Positions 20,082-27,772 of a stretch of 27,772 bases of DNA are shown here, one piece after another. The DNA comes from Phoronis australis. Taxonomy: Eukaryota; Phoronida; Phoronidae. The DNA lies in contig NMRA01001310.1 in NCBI GenBank assembly GCA_002633005.1, forward strand, positions 1-27,772. Direction: 5' to 3'. Within the stretch, counting starts at the first letter, position 1, and every line of letters starts with the position of its first letter. A program made the translations under genes and the position numbers. The notes below the pieces were generated by a model, which made no database searches, was not told the DNA's origin, and was given only the letters and a program-made list of their open reading frames with translations.

Positions 20082-20623
20082 ATTTGTCTATGGGTCATAT
20101 TTTTAAAACCATAACATCCAAAATCCCAAAGAGTTTATGAATGTCAGATAAATGCAACATGAAAACTGGATGCACGTTCATAATTGGCTTCATTAGAGTT
20201 ACGATAAAATGAGCATATCTTTTTAAAGTCATGTTTGTTAATCGTAGCATTTTAGATCTAATTTTGATGCCATTGAAGGTGAACACGATTTGTTAGATGG
20301 TAAAACGGTAGACCGTTGAAACCTGTTGTGTATTTTGTGTTGCTTGTAAACTACTGGGAATGATACCTCCAAAACAATACAATCGAACAAGGTGAAATGC
20401 TATGATTTTCCACGTGTCATTTTTCTGATGACCAATATTCCCGGTACATTTTAATTTGCTAGACAAATATGTTTTTAATCCAATAAAAACGAGGTATATC
20501 TAAAAATTATACTGGTCTGTCATTTAAGTTGGAATAATAAACCTTCGTGTGGTTAGATTTTAATTCACGACGTTCAAGTATTTAAGTTGTATGTGGTATT
20601 CATAGACATACTGTTTTGTTCAG

Positions 20624-20768
20624 GCTCACCAGTCCACAAAGGGGTAAGAAGACAGTTGGAAAGAAACCACTGCACGCACGACTTTTCAGGAAGTACCGTG
20701 CAGGCATCATCAGTGACATGTAAAGACAGGGTGTTATTTGAGGGTCCGTATCTGCAGAATGGATACAA
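20624..20768 (+). CDS. Main gene: linker exon before the long ectodomain exon
   Basis: Residues 498-545 include GSPVHKGVRRQLERNHCTHD, SSVTCKDRVLFEG and LQNGYK, with two cysteines. The acceptor is CTGTTTTGTTCAG and the donor ACAA|GTAAGA (strong). It enters in phase 1 and leaves in phase 2, matching an acceptor at 25678 for the next exon and not the closer-looking CAG at 25697. No named domain is recognised. An N-G-Y-K/Y-C-V-D junction reads smoothly across the splice. Confidence 0.78.
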
Positions 20769-23700
20769 GTAAGAGATATTTGTTGGCTTTTGAATTTGGC
20801 TGTTATATAATGTAAGTTTGATGCACTTGATGGTAATGCAAGAGGTCTAATTTGTATCTCGAAGTAGCAGATACATGTACACTGAGGCCACATCGTTGCT
20901 CTGAGCAACCAAGAAATCTTTTAGTTACCGCGCAAATCTTCAGGCTCATTATCAGATAAATTTTAGAACCCGCATTTCCCAGAAGTCAGGCGGGGTATAT
21001 GGTCTTCTCAACGGCGGCATATTGTCGAAGTCGCAACAACAAACCTCTCAACTCCATTTCTAAATAATCATTTAGAGGCTAGGTGCAATAACGTCACATT
21101 TAACTGCGCTTAAAGTTTCACAGAAACGTCACGATATTACAACACATGCTCTATTGAATTGCCAAATGAACCTGGCAAGAAGTTCCCCATGTGTGTTACA
21201 GCCTGGCATAATTATGTAGTAGTTTATGTATTACTGTAGCCACAATGCAAAGCAACGAGCCGTTATGGTCGAGAATGGGCTTTCGTACATAAATCGAAAT
21301 ATGGTTCGTTTGTGGCAATCCAGCGTTCAAACTGGAGGAGAGAGTTGGCTTTCGTCATTATCAACAGAAAATTTAGGTCTCAACGCAACAGTCACCCACG
21401 TTTAGTACCAGTCGTTTCTGAAAGGTATAACTCAGCATCCTTTATGAGCCCTTGTCAATTGTCTTGTCATCGTCCGCGTAAAGCTATGGTCGCCTGCACC
21501 TAAACAGGGAAAACGATACCGCTGGCGTCCCTGTGTATTCTTTTGCTCTGTGGGTGGCTCTCTGACGACAAACCACGGGTATGAAGACATATGGCTATAA
21601 CCTAGTTTAGCTTAGTCACTGGACCACCTTCACGCTCTTTGTGCATCAACTCGTTCACCAGTTCGGCACCATCTCATTCTGTAACGGGGTTGTTGTCTGG
21701 GTTCCTGAAACAAGCAGTTAGACGCACTCCAAATGACGTTAACAGTTCATAGTTAGAAACGGGATTGACTCGGAAAATGGCCATGGTGCGAATGAAGTTA
21801 AAATGAGTTGGATGATAGCGCATCAAAGATCGGCGTTTGCCTAGATATCAATGACGCAAATGAATAAACACGATGTAGCTATTTCCGGAACCACGCGATC
21901 CTTCTGGGAAAACCTAGAGAAATTCAGTTAACCCTAACGCATCAAACGTGCGGCGAGCAGCCAACACGGCGATAGTGGCGACCATGAGATAACACATCAC
22001 GTCTGGTAAACAATTGAACTACTCAGAAGGGCGAGTACCATGTTTGGGGTGAACAGGGACACCTCGAAAGTCCGGTTTTGGTTGTTGTACTGCATGTGAG
22101 CAGGCTGCGAACCAGATCTTTGCACTAGGTGGATCAGGCTGAATAAGTCGTAACGACCTTAACATGATCACATATTCTAACGTGTTACTTAGAATCTTAA
22201 TTATGATTTTGTGATGTCAACCGGATTCATGGGCCTTGAGCAAACTATCGGGTGATGAACGAGATAAGTCGTTGATAAGATCTTTCTGTCTCTAGTTGTT
22301 TTCTAAGTCAATGTCACAACAGTTTAGGAGAGTGGGTACGCCAGATCGTAAAGGAGTAGAATGGCTTGCCATTAATTGTGAGCTAGTGGTGTGCGTTCCT
22401 CACGTTGGTGTTTCGCGAAATCACAGGAAGGGGTTTGTCATGAGTTCATGCTGTGTACATTCTGAGCGGCAGTCCTCATGTGTCCTCTAGATATGCCATT
22501 TCCGTTGGCTGTAGGTAGACATGCAGCTCAGGCTAAGTAGCATAGATAAACGAGGTACCAGCACCGGATAATAGGATCCTTTAGAAGGTACTCATTATTT
22601 ACAGACCAGTGCACTTTTGGAGGGTCCCGTCCAAAAATTGAGCCACCTCAAACATTCGAGGTATCACTACAACATTTTAGATGGTTCAGAATATGTCACT
22701 GGTTACTAAATGACCTATGGCAGATAAATTATAATGGGGTGGGCCTGCCAAAAAACCCTGACACCTCATTTACAGAATGCTGTTGAAGTGTTACATTGAT
22801 CACCGAATGACCTATGACAGAAAAATTGCATTCTGGAAAGGACATAGCAGAAGCTCAAGAATGACCCCCTACCAAAAACGCAGTCTGGGTATGGCCCGCC
22901 AGAAACATGTCACAAGCGTTTTGTTTTTGAATTTGTGAGCTGCATAACGCATTCGAGAAAGCGGTCGGAACTGATTTACAGTGAATCGATGAACCAAAAA
23001 AATCTTCATGATTTAACAATGTTGTATATGCCACTGATCACTAAATAGCATACGACGGAGAATTCACTGAATTGGCTCAGAAGAAGCTCATAATTATCTT
23101 ACCAATGGAATGTTCCTGAGAATTTGAATTTTGGTTTAAATTTTGGCTAAAGTGATCTAAAATCAACAATTATATCACACTGAGCACCATTACGGAAAAA
23201 ACGTCTAGAAAGGGCCCGGAAGAGATTAAAAATGAACTTCCTAACAGAGGTTTTTCAACATTCAAAGTACAAGAACAATTCCATGTGATTCAGAACATGG
23301 AATACGCCAAAATACGCGAGGTGGAGCACGACAAGATTCCAAAAACCCACAACCTTATAATTCTTTTAAAATTTGAAATAAATGACTCTCCGGTTGAAAT
23401 CGATAAAAATATGACAAAAAGTAGGGTTGAGTACAGTGAAAACATACCCCGATTGTGGAATTTTCTCAGTAAAGTTCTTTCTTCTTCTGCAATTGAAATT
23501 TAGTTGACAAGTGCCCGTTTCTCTCCACAGATATATGTACAAACAATTATCGGTCTTCGGATAGTTAATATAATCAATATGTCAAGAAATCATTTGGCAT
23601 TTATATCTGAGAAAAATATGGTTAGACTAGACGGCGGCATACGATGCCGATCGGGAATTGCACGGTGTGTAGCCCAGAATGGGGGTGTGCAGAGAATGTC

Positions 23701-24716
23701 TCACTAAGTATCCAAAATGTACACAACAAGTAAAAGAAACACTGCGTGCACTCCACTAAGCTTACAAGTAAAGTCAAATTGAATAATATGATATAAAAGC
23801 ACTAAAATATCAGTTGACGAAGGGAGAAAATCATTTAGGAAGCAGAGACTGGGACGTCAACATTCATTGAAAATGTTGGAAATCTTGATAAGTGGTAGCT
23901 AATTTTCGTGCTAAAATGCCTAATAAAGAACCCGAAAAATTCGGTTGTCAAAATCTAAAACAGGTGTAAGTTTTGTGCAAAAACTTGTGTCTGTGGGTTA
24001 CGGAGATCTCGGTTCGTGGATAAGTATGTAATAACTAAAGTCTCGCAATATTTTCGTGCTTGTAACAAGTGTCAATGATTATCCAAGACTTGATGTCCAT
24101 TGACTTGCAATTACACGCATTATTGATAAGTGTGATATCACAGACTTGATCTCGTGACGCCTCGAATGTTTTTCGGAAGCTTCGTTTTTGATTTTCTGGG
24201 GGAACTTTACAAAGTGCAGTTAGTTCGCCATGAGGACTCACTCAGTGCTTAGTGTGGCACGACTGTTAATTTTGAATCAGTTTTGACCGGTACCTTACGA
24301 AGAGGAGACATCGGCGGAGATCAATGTTTGTACATACTGGAGAGTGCTCTTGTGTTTAGATGTTGGTATCTGTTCATCCATCCTAAGTGCTCTGAGCGGC
24401 GAGTCTAAAACAACGATGAGGCAAGGTAATGTTCTTCTTTTTCCATGTCAAACTGTCGGCGACTAAGTCAGGAAAACGTTGTCCGGGCTTAAAAGAGATG
24501 CAAAAGGCGAATATGAAGAAATTTGAAGATTGAAATTAAACTGATTATTCTTTTATGGAAACTAAAGGGCACTATGTTTGAAAATCTGTAAGAAACGGAT
24601 AATGTGTACTAGAAGGCATATCTGTGACAATTTCATAAACGCAGCTTGGAAAAGTCAAGAAAGGTAGAATGTAGGAGATTAAATATTGAATGCACGTAAA
24701 GGGGTACAATGCGTGT
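20769..24716. other. Large intron, mostly featureless
   Basis: Part of a 4.9-kb phase-2 intron. Apart from the diverged repeats at 22697-23065, no exon, RNA gene or clear mobile element was recognised. Short ORFs at 21312-21503, 22296-22490, 23285-23707 and 24035-24241 (minus) lack splice and domain support. Confidence 0.5.
22697..23065. repeat. Three diverged copies of a roughly 33-bp motif
   Basis: CACTGGTTACTAAATGACC (22697), CATTGATCACCGAATGACC (22794) and CACTGATCACTAAATAGCA (23032) align, and similarity extends on both sides. Each is followed by a tAnGrCrGAnAAnT-like word. The spacings are 97 and 238 bp, suggesting an old tandem repeat with unequal decay. Confidence 0.35.
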
Positions 24717-25000
24717 CATAGAGGGATTTAGGGGGGTAGGTTGACTGCAAGAAAAAACAGCCAGAGCGTGAGGAAATATTGTGTTCCTTAACTAACCCCG
24801 GTAATTAACATGCAGCTGAAACAAGTTTGGGCGTGCGCATGTGGGGTGGCTCGGTCCTATTGGAAGTGTCACCGCAATCGGTTTCCTGTTTTTTATTTTT
24901 TATTATATCTTTTTGAGCCGCCCTATATTTTAGGGTGGCCTTGCGCGGTTCTCTGAGACAAACTGTTGCCTCCCCCCTATGATATCCTAGGTCCGCTACT
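24717..25000. mobile_element. Probable MITE (284 bp) flanked by GCGTGT direct repeats
   Basis: GCGTGT occurs immediately outside both ends (24711-24716 and 25001-25006). The right end, reverse-complemented, reads AGTAGCGGACCTAGG, a DNA-transposon-type terminus. The left end CATAGAGGGATTTAGGGGGG is a diverged counterpart. A small hairpin (GCCGCCCT/AGGGTGGC) lies inside near the right end. No coding capacity was seen. Confidence 0.4.
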
Positions 25001-25169
25001 GCGTGTACCCTTGCAAGCGCACGTCAGTTCCAAACTTGACACGTGACAAGCTACGCAAGTGAGCTATCATTCGGGTTAAGTGCTGCATGGCCGTACATCG
25101 ACTACGTTGCAGTCAAGTCTTTACTACCTGGCGGCTTGTCGCGGTTGACGAGGTGTCGCATCCGAAATT

Positions 25170-25550
25170 CTATTCCACCTGGTGACACGCTAGATTATGA
25201 TGACATGTCCATGTTTGTTTTGACCACTGAAGATTGAAAAAGGCAAACTTCTCGATCACTGACTTGAATGCCGCTAGCCCTTCCTTACGAGGCTTGTTTG
25301 AGTTAAGTAAAAATGTCCCTGCCTTATTTAATTTTGTCTCTGGTAAACGTTCTGCAAAATGTGAGAAATCAACAAGATAGGGCACAAATGTCACAGAGAC
25401 AACTATGCCTTTGTATCTACAGCTGCCGGGAGTCTTTAAAATGACTCCCGGCAGCTTTGTGGCTATCAGTTCCGGAGCCCATGAGAGTGCTAGCAATGTC
25501 TTAATAACCATTGCAATACGCTTATTAATTAACCCGATATTTTGTTTCAC
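25170..25550 (-). other. Antisense ORF of 126 codons in an intron, unrecognised
   Basis: The peptide has protein-like composition, including LLALSWAPELIATKLPG, GIVVSVTFVPYLVDFSHF and KPRKEGLAAFKSVIEKFAFF. No domain, promoter or splice structure is recognised. ORFs of similar length occur by chance elsewhere in this window, so length alone is not evidence. It contains the perfect hairpin at 25421-25456. Confidence 0.15.
25421..25456. repeat. Perfect 14-bp inverted repeat (hairpin) with 8-nt loop
   Basis: AGCTGCCGGGAGTC (25421-25434) and GACTCCCGGCAGCT (25443-25456) are exact reverse complements around TTTAAAAT. It is GC-rich in an AT-rich intron. Confidence 0.9.
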
Positions 25551-25678
25551 TGGTACTTCAAATCTTTGATGTTCGTGAAGTCAGGTTTCTGCGTTAGTAC
25601 CAACTTAAATTGCATTGAACAGATTGATTATGTATGTCAGATGCACTTCTAAAGAGCAGTTTCATTCATTCCTTAAAG
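25457..25678. other. End of the large intron and acceptor
   Basis: The acceptor used by phase is TTCATTCCTTAAAG, ending at 25678. A CAG at 25697 would break the frame with exon 20624-20768. Confidence 0.5.
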
Positions 25679-26843
25679 ATATTGCGTCGACTATCAGGTT
25701 GAGGGAGGTGGCTATTTGTTGACGAAAAATCTGGTAACAGGGTCAGTCAACTCAACAAGAAAATATTTCAAATCCACCCGGACCAACAAAACTGTTTGTA
25801 TGACATATGACAGCGCAGCCCCGATACATTGTTCGGAAAGCCATAGCTGTGCTCCTGGATCATCTTACCCTATCGACGTAATCCCACGTATAACTAGAAA
25901 TCCGGCAATAACAGTGACGTTTGGCGGATGGTTAGATCCAATACCGACTTCTGGAAATCATGAGTTAGCATCCGGCATTGATCATCTGGAATTCAATGTA
26001 TACACAGTAGTTAAAAAGACCCGTTATGTCAACCAAATCGGCAGTAAAGAAGGGGTCTCACAAAAGACAAACAGAACACACGGTTCTCTACAGCTTACAT
26101 TGCCTTCACAAGGACTTTATGCTGTATATGTGGACGTAGTGGACAAGGTCGGCAACGTCAAACACGCAAGACGTTTTGTTCTTTGTGATCCAAACTCCAC
26201 AGTTGAAATTTCTCAAGCGCACAAAATTGTCGTAACCACCGCAGATCCTAATACGGACTTTGCTTGGCAAACAACACACGGCCCCTTGACTGTTAAGTGG
26301 ACGAGACGATTTCACAATACTTTCCACGTACACAGCAACATGTTGAAACCTATTGCTAGCAATTCTTCCGTAGTTTTGACTGGCATATATGATCAAGGTA
26401 CAGGTGTCCTTCCAGTAACAGGTACGCCTAATGTTGATGGAATTGTAGAGTTCAAGTACGCCATTGTGTCGATACCAAAGTCTATCAACAACCTTATAAG
26501 TCTACCCAGTCCTTTACAGACGATGATCACACACAATACAGACAATGCAATGCAGGACGGCGATAGTTATGAAATAATGATTCAAGCCAAAGACATAATG
26601 GGCAACACTAAAAACGACACCGTGTTTCTCAAAGTCGATTCCACGCCCCCATTGTTTTCGAGCGTCGGAGTTACAAATAACGGTCTTCGAGAGCTCTTTG
26701 TTCACTTCGAAACTGATTTGTCAACCATGAAGTTCGTCTTCGAAGCGATGGATGCTCACAGCGGTTTGCACGATGTTAAATGGAAGTTGGGTACATCTCG
26801 AGATGCTGCCGATATAAGCGAAGGTTCTCTTCCGGTGAAGTCT
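25679..26843 (+). CDS. Main gene: long ectodomain exon with two Ig-like segments
   Basis: Residues 546-934. It opens YCVDYQVEGGGYLLTKN, then has a Cys pair region (HCSESHSCAPGSS), then VTFGGWLDPIPTSGNHELAS and DHLEFNVYTV. Two strand-rich segments follow that end like Ig-like/FN3-like repeats: GLYAVYVDVVDKVGN..RRFVLCD and SYEIMIQAKDIMGN..VFLKVDSTPP. The exon closes with DLSTMKFVFEAMDAHSGLHD then VKWKLGT, a motif block I recall from uncharacterised multidomain invertebrate proteins. Possible N-glycosylation sites include NST, NKT, NRT, NSS and NDT. It enters in phase 2 and leaves in phase 0 at TCT|GTAAGT. At 1165 nt it is far longer than the other exons. No named Pfam domain is certain. It is extracellular by composition. 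Confidence 0.88.
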
Positions 26844-27706
26844 GTAAGTTCCCACGTATTTTAGGGCTTGTTTCGTACAAATATTTAATTCACGTATTGT
26901 ACTAACAAATTGTACTTTTTCTACACCTGATACTGATCGTATCCATTTATCTACCTTGCATTTAAAATGAAGGTAATATGCTTGGTAGACCTTGTTCCGA
27001 CTTTTGTTAAGTAGGCTTTATACCTATATTCGACAAAGTAGTGTAAGGCAACAAACTGTCAAGACTGTGAAGACTTCCGCAACTAGTCATTTTGCCCAAT
27101 TGCGTTTTAATTTTATGGCAAGTTTTCTGTTTTGAAGGGTCTGAACAAACTGTTGTAATTTAACGATCACTTTAGTTTTTGAAGTTGCGACATTTTCTGC
27201 AACCCAACAAAACAAACGCTATAGAAACAAAAGTTGTATCAATGTGTATTTCGAAAGGCTGTGCAAACGGTCGTGCTTTGATTATTACTTTCCTTTGGTA
27301 AAACGTGACAGTTGGTGGTTTGGAAACCGATTGCATAATTGCGATACCGCATGCTGGCCTCAATTTTTCCCGTACATTGAACAAATTGTTCATTATCTAA
27401 CGGGGTTTGCATTTGGTGGTTTTGCTCACATATGTGCGTTTGTGTTAACAGCCCTGAGCGCGATTCTGATTCGAATTGTTCCAATAAATGTAGCAATAGT
27501 TCCCTTGGCATTGCTGTAGGTTAATGGACGTAGGACAGAATGTTTTGTCTTTTAGGTTTGGTCAAAGCCTCATAACCGTTACGCAAACTGTAACCTATTG
27601 CTAGGAACTTTGATTCTGTCGTTACTTTTCATTTTCCCATTAGCACCGCTAGTGTAATATTTGTGGAATTTTGCGTACACTAATTTAAGCTGTTGCATTC
27701 ATCTAG
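26844..27706. other. Intron
   Basis: 863 nt, phase 0. Overlapping ORFs on both strands at 27239-27519 have no splice or domain support. Confidence 0.6.
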
Positions 27707-27772
27707 GCACCCGATAATGGTGAAAATAAGTATTGTCCTACAGTCGTTGGTGCGGAATGCGAGTATTTGAAC
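27707..27772 (+). CDS. Main gene: next exon, cut by the window edge
   Basis: After the acceptor GCATTCATCTAG, phase-0 codons read APDNGENKYCPTVVGAECEY and onward, open to the edge and with two cysteines. Phase agrees with exon 25679-26843, continuing the ectodomain after the WKLGT block. The protein must extend beyond the window. Any transmembrane segment or cytoplasmic domain would be to the right. Confidence 0.7.

Larger units (their letters stand above)
19608..20623. other. Intron (1 kb) with a repeat word and an open stretch
   Basis: It holds the 17-bp repeat word at 19804 and a stop-to-stop open frame at 19905-20081, each listed separately. The remainder has no feature. Confidence 0.5.

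Noticed and set aside
24301-24430. Possible first exon with ATG 24416 and donor CAAG|GTAATG
   Set aside because: Only three full codons precede the donor and no promoter signal or continuation is visible.
25043-25237. 64-codon plus-strand ORF in the large intron
   Set aside because: No ATG and no convincing acceptor or donor; it does not fit the phase of the neighbouring exons.
25698-25715. Acceptor CAG at 25697 as the start of the long exon
   Set aside because: It would enter in phase 0, whereas the preceding exon ends in phase 2. The AAAG at 25678 fits and adds YCVDYQ in frame.
27239-27519. Overlapping ORFs of about 90 codons on both strands in the last intron, the plus one with two hydrophobic stretches
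   Set aside because: No paired splice sites or domain; mutual overlap suggests chance.
1-27772. Bacterial-type systems, CRISPR arrays, tRNA or rRNA genes
   Set aside because: No direct-repeat/spacer pattern, cloverleaf or rRNA core was seen; gene structure is eukaryotic throughout.

Overview
This is eukaryotic DNA, most likely from a marine invertebrate. Short exons with GT/AG borders sit in AT-rich introns of 0.3-5 kb, and the introns carry LINE and MITE remnants, a THAP fragment and minisatellites. There are no bacterial-style operons, Shine-Dalgarno sites, rRNA/tRNA genes or CRISPR arrays. The domain mix (WSC, WxxW, fucolectin-type lectin, EGF-like and an unnamed Cys-rich/Ig-like ectodomain) resembles large uncharacterised receptor-like families I associate with amphioxus, hemichordates and brachiopods. 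The species cannot be fixed from the sequence alone. | The main content is one multi-exon plus-strand gene from about 8.7 kb to beyond the right edge. I join eleven exons: 8705-8976, 10441-10505, 11236-11449, 15752-15964, 16724-16927, 17282-17410, 17674-17796, 19335-19607, 20624-20768, 25679-26843 and 27707 to the edge. All junction phases agree, giving an uninterrupted frame of 956 codons from the WSC domain onward. Domain order is WSC, mucin-type WxxW, fucolectin/tachylectin-4-type F5/8C lectin (FTP), Cys-rich module, EGF-like module, unnamed Cys-containing module, then a long exon with two Ig-like segments ending in D-x-x-G-N and D-S-T-P-P signatures. It reads as a secreted or cell-surface, glycan-binding ectodomain. 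The C-terminus, including any membrane anchor or cytoplasmic domain, lies outside the window. Residue numbers below count from the first full codon of the WSC exon (8706 = residue 1). | The 5' end is unresolved. A good signal-peptide ORF lies at 5560, and an in-frame ATG lies at 8634 directly before the WSC exon. A phase-compatible linking segment (5899-5975) sits inside a MITE. | Left of 5.5 kb there is a likely exon tail of another gene at 1-93, degenerate satellite-like DNA, a tandem duplication with an Asp-codon-rich core (1895-2208), and unremarkable AT-rich sequence. Introns hold an antisense THAP zinc-finger pseudogene (8111-8399), three short TIR elements (5830-6020, 7093-7332, 24717-25000), a 145-bp foldback palindrome (9718-9862), a 16-bp minisatellite (11728-11816), the 3' end of an antisense non-LTR retrotransposon (12554-13293) and several coding-like islands of unknown nature.
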